Assembly (NCBI RefSeq): GCF_900116205.1
Contig: NZ_FOZS01000001.1
Span: 806,001-870,000 of the forward strand
Direction of reading: 5' to 3'
Source of the DNA: Halostagnicola kamekurae
Lineage (GTDB): Archaea > Halobacteriota > Halobacteria > Halobacteriales > Natrialbaceae
DNA length: 64,000 nucleotides
Below are positions 53,275-61,853 of the stretch, piece after piece. Position numbers and translations under genes: made by a program. The notes beneath the pieces were generated by a model, which did not search any database, was not told where the DNA came from, and saw only the letters and a program-made list of their open reading frames with translations. How positions within the stretch are numbered: position 1 is the stretch's first letter; each line of letters opens with the position of its first letter.

Positions 53275-54211
53275 GTCGATTCGAGTTCACCTCCCAGCAG
53301 GACAACGAGGATAACACGGATGGTGGTATTCCGAGTCGCCTGAGGGAACACGACCAGTGGCTCGTAACACAGGACAAGAAGCCAGTCGCTCCGTCCGAAG
53401 GGTGGCAGGAATCGGTGAATCATCTCTCCTTCACCGAGGTGCAGGACAAGGCCGAGCAACTCGGTGGAGAAGTGGCCTTCTGCTTCACCGAGAGCGGTCC
53501 TTTCGTCGGATTCGACCTCGATGTCGTCAAGGCAAACGGCGAGTTCACTGAGGAGGCACGCACCATCGTGCGACGACTCGACTCTTACACCGAGGTATCG
53601 AGTTCGGGGACAGGGCTACACGTCATCGCAGAAGGCAACCGCTCGGACGACCACAAGCACCGAGGCGACTTATCGGAGGCAGGGCATCTCGAAGTGTACG
53701 ACGAGAGCCGGTATTTCGTACTTACCGGAGATGTGTACGATGGCTTCACATCGGTCGAGGGCAGGCCCACAGTCGTCCCAGAGGTGCAGGACGGCTATCT
53801 CCCAAAGCGCCAGAAGTTCTCCTTCACGAGCCAGCAGAAGCCTGTGAGCGAACAGGAGTTCGATGGAGGGCAAACGGATGCAACACCCGAACAGGTACGT
53901 CGGACGATTCAAGCCTACGTCAAGACCGACAGCAAGGATGTAGACGAAGAGGTACTCCGCCTGTGCGAGGGAGCGACGAGGGGCGAAAGTCTCCATCAGA
54001 GGCAGATATGGCCTTCGTGAAGCAACTATACTACTGGTGTCGAGGTGACCAGCAGTTGATGGATGATTGCTTCCGAGCCTCTGACCGGATGCGTCAGAAG
54101 TGGGACGAGGTACACTCCTCTGATAGAGTCACGTATGGGGAGATGACCATACGAAGGGTCTGTCGAACCAACAGCGACACCTTCGGAGGGAGGTACGTGG
54201 AGAGAAGGTAG
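53271..54211 (+). pseudogene. Primase-polymerase-like gene (NrS-1 polymerase type) with a -1 frameshift
   Basis: The N-terminal part (SRLREHDQWLVTQD, EVAFCFTESGPFVGFDLDVV, TYTEVSSSGTGLHVIAEG, GHLEVYDESRYFVLTGDVYDG) is the bifunctional primase-polymerase fold with the metal-binding GFDLDVV-type motif. The C-terminal helix bundle of NrS-1-type polymerases (SEADMAFVKQLYYWCRGDQQ, FRASDRMRQKWDEVHSS, TYGEMTIRRVCR) follows, but in the -1 frame: the first frame stops at 54020 and the second runs to 54211. The switch is near the GGGG run at 53980-53983, where one G is probably missing. No helicase domain follows. Confidence 0.75.
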
Positions 54212-54344
54212 GTGTTCGAGAATGTTGGTATCCGTCAATCCCTCTGTGTTATCCCGCTGGTCATCAATCGAATTACACGGGGTGTTTCCCATATACAGTA
54301 TCTCTCGGTGAATCCCTCCACTACATCATATGACAATCGGAGGG

Positions 54345-55088
54345 TTACTCTTGAACTGCGGTGAGACTGTAAATATCGTTCTCCAAACACACATCTTCAC
54401 GCCCTCTGTCTGCTATCTCCTTGGATTTCACTGAATACGACAAGTCGTTTAGCAATTCTTCGACTTTCGAACTAGGGGAATCTCTTATCCCGTGACTTTC
54501 GACCAAGATTACCCTCGGTTGAATTGTCAGATTCTCCAATATCTCAATTTCGGCTCCCTCACAATCTAATTCCAGAACGTCACACTCAGGAAGTTGCTCT
54601 GGAGAAACACGAGATGCATTTTTTGCTTCCCCACGAAGACTAATTTCCGGCCCGACAATACCGTGTACAACATCAACTCTATCGGAGAGATTATGTTTCC
54701 TGATGGTTTCTTGAACGTGGTTAATTTGTCTCTCTGACCCCTCATATACCGTCACCCTCCCAGAATTTCCTACCTTCTGTGCGGCTTTAACTGCTGTAAC
54801 ACCCCATCCACCTCCTACAATAACTACATTATCCCCCTCTTCCGTGAACTCCTCAATTCCCGAAACCAGTCCAGATTCGTAATCGGGTCTATTTTGATTG
54901 CATCTCCACGGAGCAATCGAGTCAAAGTATTTTCCCGTGTTCACGTCGACAGAATTATATTGAACATAAGGTTTTGGCAACAACAACGGGCCAACATAAT
55001 TGTCGATGAGATATGGAACTCCTCTTTTGAGTAGTTCGAAGGGGCCTTCTCTTCTAAGAATACGGATTGCTTTGATGAGAGTGTTCAT
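54345..55088 (-). CDS. FkbM-type SAM-dependent methyltransferase, AT-rich cargo gene
   Basis: A 247-residue protein with a class I SAM fold: VVIVGGGWGVTAVKAA (motif I), an acidic strand-end VYEGSE, and CDVLELDCEGAEIEILENL (FkbM-type motif). The N-terminus (LIKAIRILRREGPFELLKRGVPYLIDNYVGP) is family-like for haloarchaeal glycan-linked methyltransferases. Base composition is strikingly AT-rich with many AAT/ATT/TTA codons, unlike the flanks: recent transfer from a low-GC source is likely. Start 55088 is chosen; an ATG at 55112 adds eight residues. Substrate unknown. Confidence 0.78.
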   Translation of the reverse strand: MNTLIKAIRILRREGPFELLKRGVPYLIDNYVGPLLLPKPYVQYNSVDVNTGKYFDSIAPWRCNQNRPDYESGLVSGIEEFTEEGDNVVIVGGGWGVTAVKAAQKVGNSGRVTVYEGSERQINHVQETIRKHNLSDRVDVVHGIVGPEISLRGEAKNASRVSPEQLPECDVLELDCEGAEIEILENLTIQPRVILVESHGIRDSPSSKVEELLNDLSYSVKSKEIADRGREDVCLENDIYSLTAVQE

Positions 55089-55479
55089 TCTGTTTAATAT
55101 CCCGCACCCCACTATGTCAATGCTGGGTAGTGGTTCAGGTGGTTTCCGAAATTATGCCTCATTGGTGAGGGCTCTCATAGACCACCGAGCGCATATGTCT
55201 GGTTGCAGAGCAGGGATATTTTTGGAGTCGGAGTGTAATCCTTTTATCATATCGAGTTCAACGCGCTATATAAAAATACGCCGCTCAAGGCTTGTGCACC
55301 CGACTGACAGCAGTACGCGCTATCGGGCCGAAAGTTTCTAGGTTCCCCGATACGTTCGGCTATACGCGAACGCACGACGGCGGTCACCCGAGTCAGTTGA
55401 CCTGTTCAACCCAAACACGTCGAGATGGAATCGCACGATAGCGCGGCTCCGCTCGGCTCTGAATCGACCCGGAAGAAAG
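55089..55479. other. AT-rich region between cargo gene and tRNA-Tyr
   Basis: About 390 bases without a supported gene. TATATAAAAATA near 55268 is an AT-rich promoter-like run; on the minus strand it would lie 180 nt before the methyltransferase start. No integrase N-terminal fragment is found here, where a split integrase would leave one. Confidence 0.35.
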
Positions 55480-55553
55480 TCCGCCCTCCCCGATTTGAAC
55501 GGGGGGCAAGTCGATCTACAGTCGACTGCTCTACCAGTCTGAGCTAAGGGCGG
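55480..55553 (-). tRNA. tRNA-Tyr (GUA)
   Basis: 74-nt cloverleaf read on the minus strand. Acceptor stem CCGCCCT/AGGGCGG with the C1-G72 pair diagnostic of archaeal tRNA-Tyr, D-arm GCTC/GAGC with loop AGACTGGTA, anticodon arm GTCGA-CTGTAGA-TCGAC (anticodon GTA), variable TTGCC, T-arm CCCCG-TTCAAAT-CGGGG, discriminator A. No intron and no encoded CCA. Its 3' end faces the integrated element. Confidence 0.97.
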
Positions 55554-55676
55554 GCACTCGAACATAGCAGACGAGACGGACATAAGGGTTATCATTCGAT
55601 GGCTGTGTGACAGCCGTCCGACAAAGGCAAATATTCATAAGGACGGGGCTGAAATACGAATCCAATCGAGACACTC

Positions 55677-56276
55677 ATGAGCAAGATCACGTTCCGTGCC
55701 GACGACGAGCTCATCGACGAACTCGAGACGTTCGACGCGTCGAAAAGCGAGGTGATGCGAGACGCGCTTCGAACGTATCTCGAGGGCGGTTCGTCGGCTC
55801 AGTCCCAGGAGACGATCACCCAGGCTGAGCCAGCACGGGACGGGTCGGGCCACGAGAGCATTGACGAGTTCGTTCGCGAGCGGGTCGACGAACTCCTCGA
55901 GGACCGACTCGCAGAGCGGAGACAGCGAGAGCCTCAGGACGTAAACGTCACGGTGGCCCTCGAGAAGGCTCAGCAGACGCGTAAGACACAGGAGGCGAAC
56001 GACGCCGTTGGAAATTCTGTCACACAACCACACCAATCTCGAAGTCCGGGTCGGACCGAACCGAACTCGACCGGACAACAGTGTGGCCAGTGCGGCGAAT
56101 CCATCTCGGGAGACCACGTCTACTGCCCGAACTGCGGCGAGAAAGCGTCTCACCGGCTGTTCTGTGAGTGTGGCGACGAACTGCGATCGGACTGGGGATT
56201 CTGTCCCGGCTGCGGGCGTCGGACGGCCGCGGCGGACGTTCTCGATTCGAACGGCCAGCACTCGAGAAATTCGTAA
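55677..56276 (+). CDS. cdrL: CdrL: ribbon-helix-helix protein with C-terminal zinc ribbons
   Basis: A 199-residue regulator. Residues 1-45 are a ribbon-helix-helix domain (MSKITFRADDELIDELETFDASKSEVMRDALRTYL); a charged coiled segment follows (FVRERVDELLEDRLAERR), and the C-terminal third carries two zinc ribbons (CGQCG, CPNCG, CECGD, CPGCG). In haloarchaea CdrL is encoded just upstream of cdrS-ftsZ2 and regulates that cell-division operon; assignment is by architecture and position. Start ATG 55677, about 120 nt downstream of tRNA-Tyr. Confidence 0.85.
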   Translation: MSKITFRADDELIDELETFDASKSEVMRDALRTYLEGGSSAQSQETITQAEPARDGSGHESIDEFVRERVDELLEDRLAERRQREPQDVNVTVALEKAQQTRKTQEANDAVGNSVTQPHQSRSPGRTEPNSTGQQCGQCGESISGDHVYCPNCGEKASHRLFCECGDELRSDWGFCPGCGRRTAAADVLDSNGQHSRNS

Positions 56277-56337
56277 TACGGGAAAATTTCTGTCCGACAA
56301 AACCTTTATTACCTATCGGTAGCATTGCTATATGTGC

Positions 56338-56439
56338 GTAAGACGACCGTCTTACACGAGAGTCAAAATGCGTGAAAAACCCGTTTCACGCCACTCTCCC
56401 GTGTAAGACAAAGCGTCTAACAGGGGCGCGCCGTCTTAC
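56338..56439. promoter_or_regulatory. Large dyad upstream of cdrS-ftsZ2
   Basis: A nested inverted-repeat region. GTAAGACG/CGTCTTAC is a palindrome at 56338-56355. GTCTTACACGAGAGT (56349-56363) is complementary to ACTCTCCCGTGTAAGAC (56393-56409) apart from a 2-nt bulge, and inside them GCGTGAAA (56370-56377) pairs with TTTCACGC (56384-56391). More half-sites, GTAAGAC/GTCTaAC (56403-56421) and GTCTTAC (56433-56439), follow before ATG 56457. Likely operator array for an RHH regulator, possibly CdrS/CdrL. Confidence 0.75.
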
Positions 56440-56456
56440 CCAGAGGGAATACAACA

Positions 56457-56636
56457 ATGGAGCGTGTGACACTGCGAATCCCGGAACAGCAGATCGACGA
56501 GGTCGAACAGCTGGTCGACTCGGGCGAGTTTCCGAACCGGAGCGAGGCGATCCGGTCGGCCGTTCGAGAGATGATCAACGAACAACAGAACGGTCGTCGC
56601 GACCAGACGAGTAAACGCGGCTGGGCGAAGGTGTAA
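56457..56636 (+). CDS. cdrS: CdrS: short ribbon-helix-helix cell-division regulator
   Basis: A 59-residue RHH protein: beta strand [19 protein letters not shown] and the two helices [21 protein letters not shown], then a basic/polar tail ([14 protein letters not shown]). CdrS in haloarchaea is encoded directly before ftsZ2 and controls its expression and cell division. It is 2 nt before the ftsZ2 ATG, an operon, and sits behind the large dyad at 56338-56439. Confidence 0.92.
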   Translation: MERVTLRIPEQQIDEVEQLVDSGEFPNRSEAIRSAVREMINEQQNGRRDQTSKRGWAKV

Positions 56637-56638
56637 CG

Positions 56639-57820
56639 ATGCAGGATATCGTACAAGACGCCCTCGATAACGCCGAAGCGGAAGCTCGTCAGATGGACGA
56701 ATCGATGGACGACGACGAGTTCGGCGATCCGCGGATCGTGATCGTCGGCTGTGGCGGTGCTGGAAACAATACGATCAATCGGCTGTATAACATCGGCGTC
56801 GACGGTGCGGACACCGTCGCGATCAACACCGACAAGCAGCATCTGAAGATGATCGAAGCCGACACGAAGATCCTCGTCGGCAAATCCCTTACCAACGGCC
56901 TCGGCGCCGGCGGTGACCCGTCGATGGGCGAACGAGCGACCGAAATGGCCCAGAGCACGATCAAAGAGGTTCTCGGTGACGCAGACCTCGTCTTCGTGAC
57001 CGCCGGCATGGGCGGTGGCACCGGCACGGGTGCCGCCCCCGTCGTCTCGAAGATCGCGAAAGATCAGGGCGCTATCGTCGTTGGCATGGTTTCGACGCCG
57101 TTCAACGTCGAGCGCGCTCGGACGGTCAAAGCCGAGGAAGGCCTCGAGAAACTTCGAGAACAGGCCGACTCGATCATCGTCCTCGACAACAACCGGCTCC
57201 TCGATTACGTCCCGAACCTCCCGATTGGCAAGGCCTTCTCGGTGATGGACCAGATTATCGCCGAAACGGTCAAAGGGATTTCGGAGACGATCACCCAGCC
57301 GAGCCTGATCAATTTGGACTACGCGGACATGTCCACGATCATGAATCAGGGCGGCGTCGCGGTGATGCTCGTCGGCGAGACCCAGGACAAGAACAAGACA
57401 CAGGAAGTCGTCAGCGACGCGATGAACCACCCGCTGCTCGACGTCGACTATCGGGGTGCCTCCGGCGGCCTCGTTCACATCACCGGTGGACCGGACCTCA
57501 CGCTGAAAGAGGCCGAAGGCATCGCGGACAACATCACCGAGCGACTCGAGGCGAGCGCGAACGTCATCTGGGGCGCTCGTATCCAGGAGAACTACAAGGG
57601 TAAGGTTCGCGTCATGGCCATCATGACCGGCGTCCAGAGCGCGCAGGTCCTCGGGCCGACGACCCAAAAACAGGCCGATAAGTCACGCCAGAGTATCGAA
57701 GGGCTCAACGACGCCGATTTCGATGCGAGTAACAACGTCGAAGCGTCTCACCCCGGCACCCAGAGTGACGGCGGCAGAGACAAACTCGAGCAGAAAAACG
57801 GCGTCGACGTTATTCGGTAA
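56639..57820 (+). CDS. ftsZ2: Cell-division GTPase FtsZ2
   Basis: The tubulin-like division GTPase that forms the constriction ring together with FtsZ1. Residues 33-45 hold GxGxxG-type [16 protein letters not shown], residues 123-131 the tubulin signature [12 protein letters not shown], and the T7 loop [11 protein letters not shown] is intact. The N-terminal 30 acidic residues and the C-terminal [14 protein letters not shown] region are haloarchaeal. FtsZ2 rather than FtsZ1 is inferred from linkage to cdrS. Full length at 393 residues. Confidence 0.93.
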   Translation: MQDIVQDALDNAEAEARQMDESMDDDEFGDPRIVIVGCGGAGNNTINRLYNIGVDGADTVAINTDKQHLKMIEADTKILVGKSLTNGLGAGGDPSMGERATEMAQSTIKEVLGDADLVFVTAGMGGGTGTGAAPVVSKIAKDQGAIVVGMVSTPFNVERARTVKAEEGLEKLREQADSIIVLDNNRLLDYVPNLPIGKAFSVMDQIIAETVKGISETITQPSLINLDYADMSTIMNQGGVAVMLVGETQDKNKTQEVVSDAMNHPLLDVDYRGASGGLVHITGGPDLTLKEAEGIADNITERLEASANVIWGARIQENYKGKVRVMAIMTGVQSAQVLGPTTQKQADKSRQSIEGLNDADFDASNNVEASHPGTQSDGGRDKLEQKNGVDVIR

Positions 57821-57991
57821 TCTTCCCTGGCGGATCCCGTGTTTCGAACGGACAGTCGATCCGTTCTTGTCGTGGCGCTCTCGACCTCGAGAACGGATTC
57901 GCGGTTACTTCGTTTTTCAACTACGCAGCAAGAGTCTGGAAACTCGACCTCGAGGGGACGGTACTAAACGTCCGTCCGTTCCCGATCGAAC

Positions 57992-58957
57992 TCAGGCGAG
58001 CGCGTCTAACAGCGAGCACTTCCGACACCGCTCTCGAGTCGTCGTCGATCCGCACTCGACGCACTCGCGGAGGTCGGCTCCCGCCTCGTCGTCGCCGTGG
58101 TATCGCTCCGCGACGAGACCGGCGAGTTCCTCGTACCCCGAGAGGATCGAGTGGCGAGTCCCCGGGTGATTCTCCTCGAGATCGTACAGGAGTCGCTGTA
58201 TCTCCCCGCGATAGGCCTCGCTCGAGTGAGGACACTCGGTGATGTGTGCGGGGAGGTCTCGGACGTGCGCGTAGAGGGCCACCTCCTTCTCGGGCACGTC
58301 ACGGAGGGGCTTTGCTCGCGGGACGAACTCGGATTGGTCCTCGCGATCGGAAATAGGACCGAGACTGGCGTCGAAGTGCTTCGCGATCTGTGCGACGTCG
58401 CCCTCGAGGAAGTTCATCAGCGCCGTCTGGGCCTCGTCGTCGAGGTTGTGGCCGGTCAGCATGAGATCCGCACCGAGTTCGTCGGCGTATTTCTCGAGGA
58501 GGTCCCGTCGGAAGACGCCGCAGTAGGCACAGGCGGCCATGTCCTCGGGATCGTCCTCGACGACGTCGTCCATCTCGACGCCGAACTCCTCGGCGTAGCT
58601 GACGACTTCGTGGCGGATCTCGAGGTCGTCGGCCAACTCGACGCAGGCGTCGACGGACTTGTCGCGATAGCCCTCGATCCCTTCGTGAATCGTCAGCCCG
58701 ACCAGCTCGATGCGGGGGTCCTCCGCGAATGTTTCGTGGAGGATCTGCGTGAGGACGACGCTGTCTTTCCCGCCGGAGAGGCCGATAACCCACGTTTGCG
58801 GGTCCTCGGGCATCGCGTCGGGAGAAACGAGGTCGTCCCGGCGGACCCGTCGCCGGACGCGTTTCTCGACCGATTCGCGAAAGTGTGACTCACAGAGGTG
58901 TGCGCCCGAGTACGCGGCGTGCATGATCGACGGCTCCTCGCACCGGTTACACTCCAT
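57992..58957 (-). CDS. ncsA: NcsA/TtuA-type tRNA 2-thiolation protein
   Basis: Thiolates U34 of tRNAs (or U54 in the TtuA subgroup). The 321-residue protein has an N-terminal zinc finger (C3, C6, C22, H25), the ATP-binding PP-loop SGGKDS (61-66), the redox pair C143/C146 (CAYC) and the GHNLDDEAQTALMNFLEGD helix, then a C-terminal zinc ribbon (CVECGSTTTRERCRKC). It should act with a SAMP-type sulfur carrier. Full length for TIGR00269. Monocistronic. Confidence 0.9.
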   Translation of the reverse strand: MECNRCEEPSIMHAAYSGAHLCESHFRESVEKRVRRRVRRDDLVSPDAMPEDPQTWVIGLSGGKDSVVLTQILHETFAEDPRIELVGLTIHEGIEGYRDKSVDACVELADDLEIRHEVVSYAEEFGVEMDDVVEDDPEDMAACAYCGVFRRDLLEKYADELGADLMLTGHNLDDEAQTALMNFLEGDVAQIAKHFDASLGPISDREDQSEFVPRAKPLRDVPEKEVALYAHVRDLPAHITECPHSSEAYRGEIQRLLYDLEENHPGTRHSILSGYEELAGLVAERYHGDDEAGADLRECVECGSTTTRERCRKCSLLDALA

Positions 58958-59111
58958 TACGAGCGCCTAGTCGATGCGGGTGTATGTCGGTTTCGTCTCC
59001 GCTAGCGCTCGCACGGCCCGCGTCGAGGAGACCACACGTCATCGACTCAGCACCGTGCTCTCGAGCGAACCGATCGAAACGTCTATTACCCGACAGTTCG
59101 ACGTCGGGACG

Positions 59112-59813
59112 ATGCGTATCTACGATCGATCGCCCTCGAGTGGCTACCGGCTTATCGATACCTTCGAGAGGGGATTCGGGTGGATGGCTCATCCCGAGGA
59201 GGCCGGACTGCGCGCGAGTCACGCAGTAGTCGGCGACGACGGCGGCGTCTGGCTGTTCGATCCGCTCGATGCGCCCGGGATCGACGAGGAGATCGACGGG
59301 CTCGGCGACGTCTCCGGGGTCGCCGTCTGTTCGCGATACCACGCTCGCGACGCGGCCGCGTTTGCGCGTCGGTACGACGTTCCCGTTTACGTTCCCTCGT
59401 GGTTGGGTCGGGTTTCCGACCAGATTCAGGCACCGCTCGAGTATTACGACGATGTACTGGCTGGCTCGGGATTCACCGCCAGGCGGGTCGATTCGATGCC
59501 GGGCTGGTGCGAAGCGGCTCCGTACCGGGAGTCAGACGACACGCTGTACGTCCCCGACATGCTCGGAACGGCACCGTTGTATACGACCAATTCGGAGCGA
59601 CTCGGCGTCTACCTCCTGTGTCGGCTGCTGCCGCCGTTCGAGGCGTTTACGGATTTGAACCCGGAACGGATCCTCGTCGGTCACGGAACCGGACTCTTCG
59701 ACGAGCCGGCAGCGGCGCTTCGGAGTGCGCTGGCGAACGCGCGACGCGGTTTTCCGCGCGCACTGCTCGAGAACGGACCGACGCAGATTCGGGCGCTGAC
59801 CGACGCGCTCTGA
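59112..59813 (+). CDS. Degenerate metallo-beta-lactamase-like protein
   Basis: A 233-residue protein that resembles the MBL fold in outline: strands GLRASHAVVGDDGGVWLFDPLDAPGIDEEI, VSGVAVCSRYHARDAAAFARRYDVPVYVPSWL, LYVPDMLGT, and RILVGHGTGLFDEPAAALRSAL. The HxHxDH metal box appears as SRYHARDAAA, keeping only one His and one Asp, so metal binding is doubtful. Start ATG 59112 follows a weak promoter. Substrate unknown; the family is conserved in haloarchaea as far as I recognise it. Confidence 0.65.
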   Translation: MRIYDRSPSSGYRLIDTFERGFGWMAHPEEAGLRASHAVVGDDGGVWLFDPLDAPGIDEEIDGLGDVSGVAVCSRYHARDAAAFARRYDVPVYVPSWLGRVSDQIQAPLEYYDDVLAGSGFTARRVDSMPGWCEAAPYRESDDTLYVPDMLGTAPLYTTNSERLGVYLLCRLLPPFEAFTDLNPERILVGHGTGLFDEPAAALRSALANARRGFPRALLENGPTQIRALTDAL

Positions 59814-59866
59814 GCGTAAGGGACATCGAATGCAGGAAAAGGGCGGAGCCAGCGTTCGATCGAGCG

Positions 59867-60586
59867 TCAGACTGGAACCGTCGGCCGATCTTCGATCGAT
59901 TTGGCGCCGTCTTGCAGCGCCGTGATGAGAGTATCGACGTAGCGTTCGCGAACGCGGGAGGAAAACAGCTCGTGACCGCCGCTGTAGAGCACGACGTGTT
60001 CGGCGGGAACGCGCTCGCCGATCGGTCGGAGGCTGATGACGGGGTCTCGAAGCGAGCAGAAGACGACGGCGTCGTGGTCGATCGTGAGCAGTTCCTGCTG
60101 AGCGTGGCGCGTCTCCCGGACGAACGCCGGGGAGACCCACTCGGGGGTCGTCGCGATCTGATGATCCGTTGCGAGACTACCCAGGTCTTCCGTGCCCATC
60201 CCGCCGAAGGGGACGAACGGAAAGTCCGTCGGGATCCGTTCGACGAGCTCGAGGACGAACTCCGGGTGGTCCTCGCTGTAGGCCCACCAGGGGCTCAGGT
60301 AGACGTGGTTTTCCGCCCCGTCGAGGGCCTGGCCGACGAGCGCGCCGGCGCTGTGGGCGAGCAGCTGGTAGCCGTCGAGGTCGACGACGTACTCGACGAT
60401 CGGCTCGAGCCAGTCGGCTTTGAAGTCGTCGATGTTCGTCGGGAGTTCGAACGCGTGGATCCGAAACCCGGCATCTGCGAGCCGGCCGATGAGCCAGCTC
60501 ACGTTTTCGTGGGTCCAGCGATTTCCCCAGCCCATGATAAAGACCAGATCGTCGTCGCTGCCCTCGTTGAAGATGCGGTGTCTCAT
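59867..60586 (-). CDS. Alpha/beta hydrolase
   Basis: A 239-residue alpha/beta-hydrolase-fold protein: GWGNRWTHENVSWL oxyanion-side segment, nucleophile elbow LAHSAGALVG (GxSxG variant HSAG), and a late His in YSGGHELFSSR; the acid is probably an Asp before it (SLRDPV). Substrate unknown. Start 60586 is chosen over 60613. It is convergent with the MBL-like gene, 54 bp apart. Confidence 0.83.
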   Translation of the reverse strand: MRHRIFNEGSDDDLVFIMGWGNRWTHENVSWLIGRLADAGFRIHAFELPTNIDDFKADWLEPIVEYVVDLDGYQLLAHSAGALVGQALDGAENHVYLSPWWAYSEDHPEFVLELVERIPTDFPFVPFGGMGTEDLGSLATDHQIATTPEWVSPAFVRETRHAQQELLTIDHDAVVFCSLRDPVISLRPIGERVPAEHVVLYSGGHELFSSRVRERYVDTLITALQDGAKSIEDRPTVPV

Positions 60587-60694
60587 ACCCGCCCGTTCAT
60601 CGGCGGGGACCAAAAATCTGCGCTCTTGACACGAGTCTTCGAAAAGAACCTCTTCCGGTCGTTTCAGGCCGTTGTGCCGTTTCTCTGGGCTGAG

Positions 60695-60958
60695 TCACAC
60701 CGGAAGGACATCGAGTGCCATCGCGCCGATGAAACAGGCGACGAGCACGATTGCGAGTCCGATCCAAAGCAACACCCCGCCCTCGAGAGCGAATTGCGCA
60801 CCGATCACGAACAATCCGGACGCTAACGAGAGCATTATGATCGTCACGAGGACGTGTTTCAACGCGTCTTCGATGGCAGTCCGGAGGATTTCGTACTGGC
60901 GATGGTCCTCGAGACTGAACTCGAGTTCACCGTCGTCTGGAGGGGCTGACTCGTCCAT
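60695..60958 (-). CDS. Small two-helix membrane protein
   Basis: An 87-residue protein: acidic N-terminus (ESAPPDDGELEFSLEDHRQYE), then two hydrophobic helices (about 38-56 and 62-82). Unrecognised. An AT-rich TTAAATATCACG upstream (about 60962) is a likely promoter. No cysteines. Confidence 0.65.
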   Translation of the reverse strand: MDESAPPDDGELEFSLEDHRQYEILRTAIEDALKHVLVTIIMLSLASGLFVIGAQFALEGGVLLWIGLAIVLVACFIGAMALDVLPV

Positions 60959-61033
60959 CGGTTAAATATCACGTCGATTGATATAAAGCGTTGTGACTCG
61001 TCACTCGAGCGAACAGTCGGAAGACGCGGTGGC

Positions 61034-61123
61034 CAGTGTCGTCTCCGTAGCGTGGCTAGTCCACGCATCGCGTCGTGTCCCCATATTGTGGTTAGTCCCC
61101 GTATCGCGGCTGGTCCTCGTGTC
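61034..61123 (+). repeat. Degenerate 18-bp tandem repeat
   Basis: Five units of about 18 bp with the core GTGGCTAGTCC..CGTATC (starts 61034, 61052, 61070, 61088, 61106). The units vary and the frames they contain code for hydrophobic/Arg-rich residues without homology. It lies in the leader region of the gene at 61184. Function unknown. Confidence 0.6.
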
Positions 61124-61183
61124 ACGGCTTTCGTCTACCTGCCGTGAGAAACGGATTTGGGGCTCGAGACGCTACGACGCGTA

Positions 61184-61837
61184 ATGAGCGGATTCTCTCG
61201 TGACGAGGCCGTCGACCGGCTCGAGGCGATCGTCGAGACCGTCGAGAATGACCTCACGCCGGTTCCCGTCCGCGAAGTGTGGGCGTTCGGGGATATCGCG
61301 CTGGGACTCGACCCGGTCGAACGGCTGGACGTCTACCTGACGAAAGACGTGCTCGTCCGCGACGATCAAGCGGGTGGCCCAGCGGCGGACGCCGAGTACG
61401 ACGTCGAGGGCGTCGGTAAGTCGGTCCGTGCCGAGTGGGCCGAGCGCTATCCCGAACACCTTCGAGCGAACCGAAACGGCCACGCCGCACCCGAGAAGTG
61501 TCTGGCCGCCCAGTTGCTTCCCGACGACGAACCGGTCCACCTCGAGGTCTGTAATACGTCCTTCGAGGACAACGTCACACAACGACTGCGCGGCGCGAAA
61601 CTCCGGGAGGACTACACCCAGTTGCTCGATCCGCGCGGGGTCTGTCTCTGGGTCGACGGCACCACGAGCGAAGAGGCGTTTCGGAAACTCCGTGAGGGCG
61701 ACCTCGCGCTGCCGACGCTGTCTGCGGCCCTCGAGATGCTCGGAATGGACGAGCCGGAGGCGGACGAGGCTGCCCAGGCCGTCCACGAGTGGCGGTCGAC
61801 CCAGGAGGGCGTGACGATCCGCGGCGACGTGGTCTGA
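61184..61837 (+). CDS. Conserved haloarchaeal protein, function unknown
   Basis: A 217-residue acidic protein: FSRDEAVDRLEAIVETVENDL, VREVWAFGDIALGLDPVERLDVYLTKDVLV, and a C-terminal SEEAFRKLREGDLALPTLSAALEMLGM. The middle DPRGVCLWVDG segment suggests an alpha/beta core. I do not recognise a catalytic family. Start 61184; upstream codons run into the repeat. Codon use fits the chromosome. Confidence 0.75.
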   Translation: MSGFSRDEAVDRLEAIVETVENDLTPVPVREVWAFGDIALGLDPVERLDVYLTKDVLVRDDQAGGPAADAEYDVEGVGKSVRAEWAERYPEHLRANRNGHAAPEKCLAAQLLPDDEPVHLEVCNTSFEDNVTQRLRGAKLREDYTQLLDPRGVCLWVDGTTSEEAFRKLREGDLALPTLSAALEMLGMDEPEADEAAQAVHEWRSTQEGVTIRGDVV

Positions 61838-61853
61838 GCGACTTCCCGCGGGC

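Larger units (their letters stand above)
51615..55480. mobile_element. Degenerate integrated element next to tRNA-Tyr
   Basis: Lower GC than the flanks, with different codon use, ending at the 3' end of a tRNA-Tyr gene (tRNA minus strand, 3' end at 55480), the usual attachment site for archaeal integrative elements. Contents: integrase C-terminal remnant, replication-type genes with frameshifts, iteron-like repeats and an AT-rich methyltransferase gene. I find no convincing second copy of the tRNA 3' end at the left edge; CCCCGAATT near 51628 is only a partial match, so the left boundary is approximate. Confidence 0.65.

Noticed and set aside
55000-55341. Plus-strand frame between the cargo gene and tRNA-Tyr, checked as an integrase N-terminus
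   Set aside because: No integrase-like sequence; low-complexity Ser/Arg composition, partly antisense to the methyltransferase.
59180-60826. 548-codon plus-strand frame spanning the MBL-like gene and the hydrolase gene
   Set aside because: Arg/Ser-rich, antisense or out of frame to genes that carry clear motifs.
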